A stretch of DNA of 64,000 bases from SZUA-152 sp964401355 (GTDB taxonomy: Bacteria > Pseudomonadota > Gammaproteobacteria > SZUA-152): the NCBI GenBank assembly GCA_964401355.1, contig CAYNYJ010000006.1:1-64000 (forward strand), in the 5' to 3' direction. The position numbers and the translations under genes were made by a program. The number at the start of each line of letters is the position of its first letter. Within the stretch, counting starts at the first letter, position 1. Positions 51,170 through 60,871 of this stretch are shown here, piece by piece. Under the pieces are notes generated by a model. The model worked only from the letters and a program-made list of their open reading frames with translations, was not told where the DNA came from and did no database searches.

Positions 51170-52133
51170 GACTGATTTCCCCCATCATGTCAGACGCGCC
51201 AGAAGCACCCGTCGCCGACAGAATGCGCAAGATCAATTCATCAAATCCAATACCGGCACCCTTGGCCGCCATCGGCACCAGACTATGATCAGTCAAACCG
51301 GGAACGGTGTTGTTTTCCAACAACCACGGCAGACCATCCGCGTCTAACATTAAATCAATACGTCCCCAGCCGGTTGCCCCCAGCGCCTTAAAGGCCTGCA
51401 ATGCCAGCTCTCGCAACTGCTTTTCTTTTTCAGCATCCAAACCAGCAGGACAGTGATATTGCGTGTCATCGGCTTTGTATTTGGCCTGATAATCATAAAA
51501 CTCGCGGGACGTTTGCAGATGAATAACCGGCAAGGCCTCATCACCCAAAATGGCCACCGTGTATTCTTCCCCCAGCACCCAGGGCTCGACCATCACCGCG
51601 GCATCAAAGACCACCGCTTCGCGCCAGGCAGGCTCCAGATCGGCGACATTTTCCACCCGCACCGTGCCCAGACTGGAACCTTCGTGAACCGGTTTTATGG
51701 CCAGGGGTAAACCCAAGTTAGCAACCACCGCAGCCCAATCCGTATCTTCATGCAAACGTGCAAACTTCGGTGTCGGCAGCCCCGCTGACAACCACAGCTG
51801 TTTGCTGCGCACCTTGTCCATGGACAAGGCGCTGCCCAGCACCCCGGAACCGGTGAACGGAATATTCAGCGTTTCCAACAGGCCTTGCATCACACCGTCT
51901 TCGCCGCGCCGCCCATGCAGGGCAATAAAGGCGCAATCAAATTTCTCTTCCAGCAACACCGAAACAATGTCACGCCCCACGTCCACTCCGTGCGCATCCA
52001 CGCCTTGGCGCTGCAATGCCGTCAATACCGCCGCGCCACTTTGCAGAGAGATTTCGCGTTCCGCCGACAAGCCGCCCATCAACACCGCAACTTTGCCAAA
52101 AGCAGCCGGATCAACAGCGAAAGTGCTAGTCAT
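51159..52133 (-). CDS. ddlB: D-alanine--D-alanine ligase
   Basis: ATP-grasp enzyme making D-Ala-D-Ala for the peptidoglycan stem. 324 residues. Visible: KVAVLMGGLSAEREISLQSG at the N-terminus, FIALHGRRGEDGVMQGLLE, LPLAIKPVHEGSSLGTVRV, GATGWGRIDLMLDADGLPWL and ENNTVPGLTDHSLVPMAAKG (metal-binding residues). ATGA overlap with the murB stop upstream shows coupled translation. Confidence 0.98.
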   Translation of the reverse strand: MTSTFAVDPAAFGKVAVLMGGLSAEREISLQSGAAVLTALQRQGVDAHGVDVGRDIVSVLLEEKFDCAFIALHGRRGEDGVMQGLLETLNIPFTGSGVLGSALSMDKVRSKQLWLSAGLPTPKFARLHEDTDWAAVVANLGLPLAIKPVHEGSSLGTVRVENVADLEPAWREAVVFDAAVMVEPWVLGEEYTVAILGDEALPVIHLQTSREFYDYQAKYKADDTQYHCPAGLDAEKEKQLRELALQAFKALGATGWGRIDLMLDADGLPWLLENNTVPGLTDHSLVPMAAKGAGIGFDELILRILSATGASGASDMMGEISHGC

Positions 52134-53032
52134 TTCGCTTCTCCCACGATATGCACTTCGCGCTGCAACTGTACGCGCTGTTTTTCCAACACCGTTTGCG
52201 CGACACGCTCGATCAGAGTTTCAACCTCCAGTGCACTGGCATTGCCGGTGTTAATAATAAAATTCGCATGTTTGTCCGAGACACAGGCATTGCCTTCACA
52301 TTCACTTTTTAAACCACAGGCCTCGATCAGACGTGCGGCATGATCATTCTCGGGATTACGAAACACCGAACCGGCATTGGGCAACTGAGTGGGCTGGGTA
52401 TCTCCGCGCTTATTCAGCAAGGACTTAATTTCTGCCGACAGCCGTTCCGACGGAGCACCCGCTTCTAACTGTAATTCGGCGGCCACGAACCACTCATCTT
52501 GCGGACCCTGCACATGGCGATAGGCAATTTCAAATTCACTCGGGCTACGCCGACGCAACTGGCCGTGGCGATCTAGCGTTTCCACGGCCGTAATCACATT
52601 CCAGGTTTCACCCCCAAAGGCACCGGCATTCATCGCCAGAGCGCCGCCCATGGTGCCGGGAATACCCGCCAGAAAATTCGCGCCACTTAAACCCGCGCGC
52701 GCACAAAACCGCGCCACCTTGGCACAAGCCACGCCCGCCTCGGCACGCACCGTGTGTTCATTGATTTTCGACAAGCCATTCAACACGCCACTGGTCGCAA
52801 TCACGGTGCCGCGAATACCGGCGTCACGTACCAGCAAATTACTGCCCAGACCCAACCAAAAAACCGACTCGGCTTCTGGCAACTGTGATAAAAATTGCGC
52901 CAGATCATCAATATCCGCTGGCTGATAATAACGATCAGCCGGGCCACCAATGCGCCACGAAGTGTGCTTGGACATCGGCTCATCTAACAACAAATTGCCG
53001 CGAAAAGCGGTGATTTGTGGTGCGGCATTCAT
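52130..53032 (-). CDS. murB: UDP-N-acetylenolpyruvoylglucosamine reductase
   Basis: FAD enzyme that reduces UDP-GlcNAc-enolpyruvate to UDP-MurNAc. 300 residues, type II form without the long extra loop. Visible: SKHTSWRIGGPADRYYQPAD, the FAD loop LGLGSNLLVRDAGIRGTVIA, GIPGTMGGALAMNAGAFGGE, NAGSVFRNPENDHAARLIE with the catalytic Ser/Glu, and SDKHANFIINTGNASA. Start overlaps the murC stop by 4 nt. Confidence 0.98.
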   Translation of the reverse strand: MNAAPQITAFRGNLLLDEPMSKHTSWRIGGPADRYYQPADIDDLAQFLSQLPEAESVFWLGLGSNLLVRDAGIRGTVIATSGVLNGLSKINEHTVRAEAGVACAKVARFCARAGLSGANFLAGIPGTMGGALAMNAGAFGGETWNVITAVETLDRHGQLRRRSPSEFEIAYRHVQGPQDEWFVAAELQLEAGAPSERLSAEIKSLLNKRGDTQPTQLPNAGSVFRNPENDHAARLIEACGLKSECEGNACVSDKHANFIINTGNASALEVETLIERVAQTVLEKQRVQLQREVHIVGEAK

Positions 53033-54498
53033 GCGTTTGCCTCCGGCTTTTCCGACAATTGGTTTGGCAGCTGCGTCGCCGCTGCACCGATAGAACCCGC
53101 ACCCAGGGTCAACAACATATCGCCATCACGCAGCACACCCTGCAAGGTTGGAGCGAGATCATCCACGCTTTCGACAAACACCGGATCGAGCTGGCCACGA
53201 GTCCGTATCGCCCGACACAAGGCCCGCCCATCATCACCACCCTGAGATTGTTCACCGGCCGCAAACACTTCTAACAACAACAAGGCATCCACATCGGAAA
53301 GTACTTTGACAAAGTCTTCAAACAGATCACGGGTACGTGAAAAACGGTGCGGCTGAAAGGCCAACACCAAGCGCCGGCCCGGCCAGGCCTTGCGTGCAGC
53401 ATCCAGAGTCGCCGCCACTTCACGCGGATGATGGCCATAGTCATCCACCAGCAAAATACTGCCTGCCGTGGTTTGTAATTCGCCATACACCTGAAAACGT
53501 CGAGCGATACCTTCGAAGCTGGCCAGGGCATTTTGAATAGCGTCATCTGCCACCTCTAATTCCGTGGCCACGGCGATAGCCGCCAACGCATTTAACGCGT
53601 TATGCTCACCCGGCATATTGAGAGTGATCGCCAACTCGCCATCATGATTCTTTCGCTTCACTTTAAAGTGGGTATGCGCACCTTTTTGTTGCAGGGAAAA
53701 ACCCCGTACGTCGGCATCTTCCGAGGCAAAACCATAAGTCAGTACCGGCTTGGAAATTTCCGGCAACAGCTCGCGCACCACCGGGTCATCAATGCACATC
53801 ACCGCCAATCCGTAAAAAGGCAGGTGATGCAAGAATTCCAGAAAGGCTTGACGCAAATTTTCAAAATCACCGCCGTAGGTTTCCATGTGATCGGCATCAA
53901 TATTGGTGACCACTGCCATCATCGGTGCCAAATACAAAAATGAGGCATCGCTCTCATCGGCTTCGGCCACCAGATAACGGCCTTCACCAAGCCGCGCATG
54001 GGAACCGGCACTGTTGAGCAAGCCACCAATCACGAAGGTGGGGTCCAGACCGCCTTCCGCCAACACGCTAGCCGTCAAACTGGTAGTGGTGGTTTTACCG
54101 TGGGTTCCGGCCACCGCAATGCCGTAACGAAAACGCATCAGCTCGGCGAGCATTTCGGCACGCGGCACCACTGGGATGCGCGCGACACGCGCCGCCACAA
54201 CTTCAGGATTGTCAGCAGCCACTGCCGTGGAGGTCACCACCACATCACAATTTTTGACATGCGCCTCATCATGTCCCACAAACACTTTGGCACCCATGCC
54301 GACCAAACGACGCGTCATCGCATTTTCACGCAGATCGGAACCCGACACCGAATAACCTAAATTAGACAGCACTTCGGCAACCCCGCCCATGCCCGCGCCA
54401 CCAATGCCGACAAAATGGATTCGACGCATGCGTCCCCAGGCGGGGTGTGTTTCTCTACTCAAAGGACGACTCAAAGGATTGGTCAAATGTTCAACCAT
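53029..54498 (-). CDS. murC: UDP-N-acetylmuramate--L-alanine ligase
   Basis: Adds L-Ala to UDP-MurNAc. 489 residues from the ATG at 54498, preceded by GGGAGGC; the 22 further codons upstream lie inside murG. Rossmann-like start RRIHFVGIGGAGMGGVAEVL, ATP site AVAGTHGKTTTTSLTASVLA, LVAEADESDASFLYLAPMMA, TNIDADHMETYGGDFENLRQ and a C-terminal domain with DDYGHHPREVAATLDAAR and AFQPHRFSRTRDL. The murG stop and murC start overlap. Confidence 0.97.
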   Translation of the reverse strand: MVEHLTNPLSRPLSRETHPAWGRMRRIHFVGIGGAGMGGVAEVLSNLGYSVSGSDLRENAMTRRLVGMGAKVFVGHDEAHVKNCDVVVTSTAVAADNPEVVAARVARIPVVPRAEMLAELMRFRYGIAVAGTHGKTTTTSLTASVLAEGGLDPTFVIGGLLNSAGSHARLGEGRYLVAEADESDASFLYLAPMMAVVTNIDADHMETYGGDFENLRQAFLEFLHHLPFYGLAVMCIDDPVVRELLPEISKPVLTYGFASEDADVRGFSLQQKGAHTHFKVKRKNHDGELAITLNMPGEHNALNALAAIAVATELEVADDAIQNALASFEGIARRFQVYGELQTTAGSILLVDDYGHHPREVAATLDAARKAWPGRRLVLAFQPHRFSRTRDLFEDFVKVLSDVDALLLLEVFAAGEQSQGGDDGRALCRAIRTRGQLDPVFVESVDDLAPTLQGVLRDGDMLLTLGAGSIGAAATQLPNQLSEKPEANA

Positions 54499-54499
54499 G

Positions 54500-55612
54500 T
54501 TACGCCTCCCGTTGCGCGGTTTGCGCCACTGCCAGGCATTCATCCACCACCTGCTGAGTGGCATCCAACAAGGCCAGTTTACGCGCCGCCTCGCTCATGC
54601 TTTTTAGCCTGGCGGGCGTGAGCGACTGCAAAACGTGTTGCAGACCGTGCTCCGTTAACTCGCCCTGCGGCATTAAAATTGCCGCCTGCTGATCCGACAA
54701 ATAACGCGCATTGGCAGTTTGATGATCATCCACTGCGTGCGGAAATGGCACCAGAATGGATGGCACCGCTGCTGCTGCCAGCTCGGCGATGGTCATCGCG
54801 CCGGCGCGACACAGCACCACGTCCGCCCAGGCATAAGCCTCAGCCATGTCATCAATAAATGGGGCCAGTTTAATCGCTCCCGTCATCACCCTGGCGGCAA
54901 TATAAATATCGTTAGCCTCTGCAAAATTCTGTTTGCCAGTTTGATGCCAGACTTCGGGGCGCTCACTCGCGGCCATCGCCGCTAACGCCGCCGGGACGAC
55001 ACTGTTCAAGTGCGCGGCACCGAGACTGCCACCGACTACTAGCAGACGCAGTCGCTGATTAATTTCACGGACACTCGCCTCACCTTCAATAAACGTTTTA
55101 CGCAACGGGTTACCGGTGTGCAGAACTTTCCCGGTCGAAATCAAAGTCGACCCAAAGGTACCGGGAAAAGCCTGCATCACGCGTTTCGCAAAAGGGAACA
55201 ACAATCGATTAGTGAGTCCTGCGCGCGCATTCTGTTCGTGAATCAACAACGGTCGGCGACTCAACCAAGCCGCCAGGCCACCCGGCCCGGTGACATATCC
55301 ACCCATCCCCAAGACCACTGCCGGATTACGACGACGCATAATTTTCAGACTCTGATACAGCGCCGCCAGTAATTTCAATGGCGCGCTTAACAGACTCAGA
55401 AAACCCTTGCCACGCAGCCCTGCTACCTGAATATAATCAATGGGAAATCCGGCCTTCGGCACCACCTCGGCCTCCAGCCCGCGTCGCGTACCCAACCAAC
55501 TGACCTCAACGCCACGCGCGCGTAACTCATCCGCCACCGCCAGCGCCGGAAACACATGCCCGCCGGTGCCGCCGGCCATCACCACAATACGCAAGGGCGG
55601 TTCGCTGTTCAT
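54500..55612 (-). CDS. murG: undecaprenyldiphospho-muramoylpentapeptide beta-GlcNAc transferase
   Basis: Converts lipid I to lipid II on the inner membrane face. 370 residues from the ATG at 55612, chosen because it forms an ATGA overlap with the ftsW stop; about 90 codons of frame upstream are antisense to nothing known and lie inside ftsW. N-terminal donor loop VVMAGGTGGHVFPALAVADE, EAEVVPKAGFPIDYIQVAGL, VLGMGGYVTGPGGLAAWL, and C-terminal GGSLGAAHLNSVVPAAL and CRAGAMTIAELAAAAVPSIL for UDP-GlcNAc binding. Confidence 0.97.
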   Translation of the reverse strand: MNSEPPLRIVVMAGGTGGHVFPALAVADELRARGVEVSWLGTRRGLEAEVVPKAGFPIDYIQVAGLRGKGFLSLLSAPLKLLAALYQSLKIMRRRNPAVVLGMGGYVTGPGGLAAWLSRRPLLIHEQNARAGLTNRLLFPFAKRVMQAFPGTFGSTLISTGKVLHTGNPLRKTFIEGEASVREINQRLRLLVVGGSLGAAHLNSVVPAALAAMAASERPEVWHQTGKQNFAEANDIYIAARVMTGAIKLAPFIDDMAEAYAWADVVLCRAGAMTIAELAAAAVPSILVPFPHAVDDHQTANARYLSDQQAAILMPQGELTEHGLQHVLQSLTPARLKSMSEAARKLALLDATQQVVDECLAVAQTAQREA

Positions 55613-56895
55613 GCACGACGTCCCCGGCCAGATGTGTGAATTTTTCGTTGCCGCGTTTTGTTGGCGATACTGCGACGCGAAGGTGAACGTTTCGATAGTG
55701 TGCGACGCGCCGACGGATGCTCCACCAGCGGGTGCTCGTGCGAGATACGTAACAACAAGGCCACGGCCACGCAACTCATCACGATACTCGATCCGCCGTA
55801 ACTCATCAGCGGCAAGGTTAAACCCTTGGTGGGCAACACCCCCATATTCACACCAAAATTGATAAACGCCTGCAAGCCCAACCACATGCCTATGCCGTAC
55901 GCGGTGTACGCGCCAAAACGATTACCGGCCGCTGCCGAGGCCGCACCTATCACAAAGGCGCGCCACACCAACACCGCAAACAAGACGATAATGCTGATCA
56001 CGCCGATCAGACCCAGCTCTTCGGCCAGCACCGCAAACAAAAAATCCGTATGCGCCTCGGGCAGATAAAATAATTTTTGAATGCTGCCGCCCAGGCCCAC
56101 ACCCAGCCATTCGCCGCGACCAAAGGCGATCAAGGCCTGAGTCAACTGGAAACCGCTGTTAAAAGGATCTGCCCAAGGGTCCACAAATGAGGTTAGACGC
56201 GCAACACGATATGGCGAGGAATATGCCAGAGTCCCCATGGAAGCCAACATCACCATAAACAACACCGCAAACTGCCAGAGCCGCACACCGCCCAAGAACA
56301 TCATCCCCAACACGGTGATCGTAATCACCACCGCTGCGCCAAAATCCGGTTCCAGCAATAACAACAAACTGATCAAGCCAACCAACGCCATGGGTTTGAG
56401 AAATCCCTTCACGCTATCTCGCACTTCATCGCCGCGGCGCACCAGATATCCGGCCAGATACACCACCACGAACAACTTCACCAGTTCCGAGGGCTGGAAG
56501 TTAATCGCGCCCAACGACAACCAACGGGTACTGCCGTTGATCTCACGTCCGATCAACAACACCACCACCAACAAAATCAGACCCAGTAACAGGCAATAAG
56601 GGCCCAGACGCTCCCAATACACCAGACGCACGCGCAACACGCTGTAACCTGCGATCAATCCCACGCAGACAAACGCCGCTTGCCGCCACAAATAATAAAG
56701 CGAATCATTCATCTGGCGCTCGGCAATGGACACCGAAGCCGACACCACCATCACCAGCCCCACCGCCAGCAACACCAAGGCCACGCCGAGCAAGATGACA
56801 TCCAGCGGAAATCGCCCGTGACGTTGTGCCGATAATGCCGACAGTGGCGATGACCTCGCAAGAAAAGACAAACCTGGAATGATGCGCGTCGTCAT
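55609..56895 (-). CDS. ftsW: septal peptidoglycan polymerase FtsW
   Basis: SEDS-family glycosyltransferase that polymerises lipid II with FtsI. 428 residues with about ten membrane segments. Signatures: LPLDVILLGVALVLLAVG near the N-terminus (here FPLDVILLGVALVLLAVGLV), GREINGSTRWLSLGAINFQP, SELVKLFVVVYLAGYL, LLLEPDFGAAVVITITVLGM, GLGGSIQKLFYLPEAHTDFL and LPLMSYGGSSIVMSCVAVAL. The C-terminal ~35 residues are basic and cytoplasmic. ATGA overlaps with murD and murG. Confidence 0.97.
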   Translation of the reverse strand: MTTRIIPGLSFLARSSPLSALSAQRHGRFPLDVILLGVALVLLAVGLVMVVSASVSIAERQMNDSLYYLWRQAAFVCVGLIAGYSVLRVRLVYWERLGPYCLLLGLILLVVVLLIGREINGSTRWLSLGAINFQPSELVKLFVVVYLAGYLVRRGDEVRDSVKGFLKPMALVGLISLLLLLEPDFGAAVVITITVLGMMFLGGVRLWQFAVLFMVMLASMGTLAYSSPYRVARLTSFVDPWADPFNSGFQLTQALIAFGRGEWLGVGLGGSIQKLFYLPEAHTDFLFAVLAEELGLIGVISIIVLFAVLVWRAFVIGAASAAAGNRFGAYTAYGIGMWLGLQAFINFGVNMGVLPTKGLTLPLMSYGGSSIVMSCVAVALLLRISHEHPLVEHPSARRTLSKRSPSRRSIANKTRQRKIHTSGRGRRA

Positions 56896-58349
56896 TTCGA
56901 CAGCTCCCCATCCAGCAGCTGATGCACTGCCGTCATAAAAGCATCGCCACGTGCAGCAAACCCGTCGAACATATCAAAACTGGCGCAGGCGGGAGACAGC
57001 AACACGGTGTCACCGGGCTTGGCCAAGGCCTGCGCCAGCAGCACTGCTGCGGAGATGTTTTTCACACGGCGCACTGGCACCACAGTCTCCAGTGCTGTTT
57101 CAATCAAGGCTGCATCTTCACCCAATAAAATGACAACTCTAACTTTCGTTTTTAGCGCCGCTTGCAAGGGTGAAAAATCAGCGTCCTTACCTTGTCCCCC
57201 GGCAATTAAAATCAACGGTTTTTTTAAGCCTTGAATCGCCGCCAAAGTTGCGCCCACGTTGGTCGCCTTGGAATCATTCAACCAACGGATATTGTCGGAC
57301 TCTGCGACAAACTGAAGACGATGCGGCAAGCCGGTAAATATTTTCAATACGCCCAACATATCAGCCATCGACAAACCCAAAGCCTCACCCAGCGCCAGCG
57401 CCGCCAGAGCATTGGCCTGATTGTGCTCACCGACCATGCGCAGCGCATCAACGGCCAATAAACGTTGATCACCACGCGCCAACCACTGCTGCCCTTGATA
57501 ATGGATACGGCCGAAATCATTCACCGCCTTTGGCGCCCCCAAACCAAAGCTCACCCGTTGTCGACCTGGGCTCGGCATAACTGCAACCAGGGGGTCATCA
57601 CGATTAACGACGGCCACCCCTGGCTTGCCGACAAACCTTTTTTCATCACTACCGGCAATACCTGCGGGCACATTAAAAATACCTTGCTTGCTAGCCGTGT
57701 ACGCTGCGATATCCGCATAACGATCCATGTGGTCGGGGCTGATATTCAACACCACTGCGGCAGAGGCATTCAGCGAATGCGTGCTATCCAGCTGGAAGCT
57801 CGACAACTCCAGCACATAACAATCGGGCTCGGCATTGCCCAACAGACTTAACGCAGGGGTGCCAATATTCCCGCCCATCCGAACATTTTTACCGGCAGCC
57901 TCGGCCATTTCTGCCAGCAACAAGGTCACAGTACTTTTGCCATTGGCGCCGGTGATCGCAACGATAGGCGCCTGCGCAACACGCGCAAACAAATCGATAT
58001 CACCAACAATTTCAACACCGCGCTGACGTGCATCCACGATTAACGGTTCATCTAACGACACACCGGGGCTGACCACCAAGCGCTGCGCCCAATCAAACAA
58101 CGCGGCGTCAAAACCGCCGACGGCAATCGCAATGTCCGGCTGCTCGACACGCAAGGTTTCAAACGCTGGCGGCTGCGTGCGACTGTCGGTCACCGCAAAC
58201 GGAACACCACATTGGGCCAGATAACGCGCGCACGACAAGCCGCTCTGCCCCAATCCCACAATCAGGGTCGGCACCGCTTCCAGTCCGCATTGCTTGTCCG
58301 TTGTCGTTGCCATTTCTATAGCCATTGTTATTTTCAGTGCCGCACTCAT
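56892..58349 (-). CDS. murD: UDP-N-acetylmuramoylalanine--D-glutamate ligase
   Basis: Adds D-Glu to UDP-MurNAc-L-Ala. Up to 485 residues; Met codons at 58325 and 58313 are alternative starts and the first ~25 residues are not conserved. Visible: TLIVGLGQSGLSCARYLAQC, ATP site IVAITGANGKSTVTLLLAEM, MGGNIGTPALSLL, LELSSFQLDSTHSLNASAAV, LNISPDHMDRY and the C-terminal WLNDSKATNVGATLAAIQGL with LIAGGQGKDADFSPL. Located between mraY and ftsW. Confidence 0.97.
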   Translation of the reverse strand: MSAALKITMAIEMATTTDKQCGLEAVPTLIVGLGQSGLSCARYLAQCGVPFAVTDSRTQPPAFETLRVEQPDIAIAVGGFDAALFDWAQRLVVSPGVSLDEPLIVDARQRGVEIVGDIDLFARVAQAPIVAITGANGKSTVTLLLAEMAEAAGKNVRMGGNIGTPALSLLGNAEPDCYVLELSSFQLDSTHSLNASAAVVLNISPDHMDRYADIAAYTASKQGIFNVPAGIAGSDEKRFVGKPGVAVVNRDDPLVAVMPSPGRQRVSFGLGAPKAVNDFGRIHYQGQQWLARGDQRLLAVDALRMVGEHNQANALAALALGEALGLSMADMLGVLKIFTGLPHRLQFVAESDNIRWLNDSKATNVGATLAAIQGLKKPLILIAGGQGKDADFSPLQAALKTKVRVVILLGEDAALIETALETVVPVRRVKNISAAVLLAQALAKPGDTVLLSPACASFDMFDGFAARGDAFMTAVHQLLDGELSK

Positions 58350-58382
58350 CTCATTGATTCTTTATTTTGACGCCTATCATGC

Positions 58383-59465
58383 TCAACGTATCTTTAGGGT
58401 CGCCAAACCCACCAACACCAAAATCACCGTGATGATCCAAAAGCGCACAATCACCCGCGGCTCCGGCCAGCCCAGCAATTCGTAATGGTGGTGCAAGGGC
58501 GCCATGCGAAAAATACGTTTACCGGTCAATTTAAACGAAACCACCTGCATGATGACCGACAGGGTTTCGACCACAAATACCCCGCCCATAATCACCAGCA
58601 CCAATTCCACCCGCACCACTACCGCCACGATACCCAAGGCAGCACCCAACGCCAGCGCGCCGATGTCACCCATAAACACCATCGCCGGATAGGTGTTAAA
58701 CCAGAGAAAACCGAGACCTGCGCCGACCAATGCCCCACAGAACACCACCACTTCGCCGACACCGGGAACGTAGGGAATTGCCAGATATTCCGCGAATTTC
58801 ACGTTCCCCGTCAGGTATGCGAACAGGCCCAACGCTCCCGCCACCATCACCGTGGGCAATATCGCCAAGCCATCCAAACCATCAGTGAGGTTCACCGCAT
58901 TACTGGTGCCGACGATGGTGAAATACGCCAACACGATGAACATCGGCCCCAACACAATCGCTACATCTTTAAAAAACGGCACGTACAATTGGGTCTGCGC
59001 AGGCAGACTGGCAGTGCTATACAGAAAATATGCGGCACCCAAACCCACCACCGATTGCCAGAAGTATTTGTAACGGGCTTTCAATCCGCGGGAATCTTTT
59101 TTGACTAACTTTTTGTAGTCATCCACCCAACCGATCACGCCAAACAAAATCGTCACCAGCAACACTACCCAGATGTAGTGATTGCTCAGGTCTGACCACA
59201 ACAGGGTACTAATGGTGATGGCCACCAAAATCAGCGCACCACCCATGGTCGGCGTACCAGCTTTTTCCAAATGGGATTCAGGGCCATCGGCTCGCACAAT
59301 TTGGCCGACCTGGTAATGGCTGAGTTTGCGAATCATCGCTGGCCCCACCACAAAAGAAATCAGCAATGCCGTCAGCGCGCCAAGAATGGCGCGCAACGTC
59401 AAATATTGGAACACGCCGAAACCACTGTGGAACTGAGTGAGATAATCTGCCAGATAAAGCAACAT
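58383..59465 (-). CDS. mraY: phospho-N-acetylmuramoyl-pentapeptide transferase
   Basis: Makes lipid I by moving phospho-MurNAc-pentapeptide to undecaprenyl phosphate. 360 residues, ten membrane segments. Signatures: EKAGTPTMGGALILVAITIS, the catalytic Asp motif VIGWVDDYKKLVKKDSRGLK, NLTDGLDGLAILPTVMVAGA, NTYPAMVFMGDIGALALGAA and the HHHYELLGWPEPRVIVRFWI block near the C-terminus. The start overlaps the murF stop (TAATG). Confidence 0.98.
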   Translation of the reverse strand: MLLYLADYLTQFHSGFGVFQYLTLRAILGALTALLISFVVGPAMIRKLSHYQVGQIVRADGPESHLEKAGTPTMGGALILVAITISTLLWSDLSNHYIWVVLLVTILFGVIGWVDDYKKLVKKDSRGLKARYKYFWQSVVGLGAAYFLYSTASLPAQTQLYVPFFKDVAIVLGPMFIVLAYFTIVGTSNAVNLTDGLDGLAILPTVMVAGALGLFAYLTGNVKFAEYLAIPYVPGVGEVVVFCGALVGAGLGFLWFNTYPAMVFMGDIGALALGAALGIVAVVVRVELVLVIMGGVFVVETLSVIMQVVSFKLTGKRIFRMAPLHHHYELLGWPEPRVIVRFWIITVILVLVGLATLKIR

Positions 59466-60871
59466 TAGCTACGGCCCTCTGTGGCGACACTTTCATTCGT
59501 ATTCTCATTCACCGAAAGCGCCGCAACCACGCGCTCCATATGCGCCGAACGCGAACCCTTTACCAGCAGCGTCACCTTTTCATGCAAGTCCTCTTTCAGT
59601 TGTGAAATCAACTGATCTTGCGCCAAAAAGTGTTGACCTTTATCACCAAAAGCCCGCGCCGCATGACGCGAATTTTCTCCAACGGCATACAAACGTTGCA
59701 CACCTTTTTCTCGCGCCTGCTGTCCCGCCTGTTTGTGAAAATCAACAGACTGGTCACCCAGCTCTGCCATATCACCTAACGCGAGATAGCGATCCATGCG
59801 ACACTCTGCAAGCACATCCAATGCTACCGACAAGGAAGCCGGGTTGGCGTTGTAAGTATCATCAAGAATCTCCGCACCCTTGATTGCCGCTTTACGCTGC
59901 AGTCGGCCCGGCACTGGCACAACCGATTCCAGACCCGCGGTTATTTCTTCAAGACTGGCGTTCGCGGCCAGGGCAGCGGCCGTTGCGGCGAGGGCATTCA
60001 TCACATTATGCCGACCTGCAAGCGACCAACGCACACTAACTTCACCCGCTGGTGTCGTTATCTGTAACTGTTTCTCATCATCCAGGGCACCGTGCACATC
60101 GGCGCGCTCGTTTATTCCGAAACTTATAACCGAGCGGCTGCCCGCTTGTACATGCCACGCATCGGCGTATGCATCATCGACATTAATCACTGCGATACCG
60201 GTATCTGGCAGCCCTTCAAAAATTTCACCTTTGGTCTTTGCCACCGTATCCAGCGAACCAAAGCCTTGCAGGTGTGCGGCCGCAGCATTGGTCACCAACG
60301 CCACGGTGGGCTGTACAAATTCGGTGAGATAGGCAATATCCCCGGAGCGACTAGCGCCTAGCTCCACCACTGCTGCCACGTGCTTTTCAGTAATACCCAA
60401 CAGGGTGCGCGGCACACCGATTTCATTATTGAAATTTGCCTGCGTCGCCAACACATCGCCTTGCTGCGACATAATCACCGCCAGCATTTCCTTGACCGTG
60501 GTTTTGCCGTTGCTGCCGGTAATGGCAATCAACGGAATGTCAAACTGCGCACGCCACTGACCTGCCAGCTGCGCAAAGGCACGCTGGGTATCTGCAACCA
60601 TAATTTGTGGAAAATTGCTTAACCCATCATCGTCCAAAAACTGCGAGACAACGGCAGCCACCGCACCCTGTTTTAGCGCTTGCGCCACAAAACGATGGCC
60701 ATCAAAATTGGGGCCGGTGAGCGCCACAAATAACTGGCCCGCTTCCAGTTCCCGGGTATCGGTGCTAATCCCGGAGAAACGTGCATCCGGCCCTCGCAAA
60801 CTACCCTGCAAAAAAGTCGCGGCGGCACTGAACATGGCAATGGGTTTTTGGGTGGTCATAAGCGTCGTCAT
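59465..60871 (-). CDS. murF: UDP-N-acetylmuramoyl-tripeptide--D-alanyl-D-alanine ligase
   Basis: Adds D-Ala-D-Ala made by Ddl to the UDP-MurNAc tripeptide. 468 residues. Visible: FSGISTDTRELEAGQLFVAL, the ATP site LIAITGSNGKTTVKEMLAVI, TQANFNNEIGVPRTLLGI, AVVELGASRSGDIAYLTEFV (GAS in place of the common GAN), and C-terminal LDDTYNANPASLSVALDVLA with YLALGDMAELGDQSVDFHKQ. ATGA overlap with murE. Confidence 0.97.
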   Translation of the reverse strand: MTTLMTTQKPIAMFSAAATFLQGSLRGPDARFSGISTDTRELEAGQLFVALTGPNFDGHRFVAQALKQGAVAAVVSQFLDDDGLSNFPQIMVADTQRAFAQLAGQWRAQFDIPLIAITGSNGKTTVKEMLAVIMSQQGDVLATQANFNNEIGVPRTLLGITEKHVAAVVELGASRSGDIAYLTEFVQPTVALVTNAAAAHLQGFGSLDTVAKTKGEIFEGLPDTGIAVINVDDAYADAWHVQAGSRSVISFGINERADVHGALDDEKQLQITTPAGEVSVRWSLAGRHNVMNALAATAAALAANASLEEITAGLESVVPVPGRLQRKAAIKGAEILDDTYNANPASLSVALDVLAECRMDRYLALGDMAELGDQSVDFHKQAGQQAREKGVQRLYAVGENSRHAARAFGDKGQHFLAQDQLISQLKEDLHEKVTLLVKGSRSAHMERVVAALSVNENTNESVATEGRS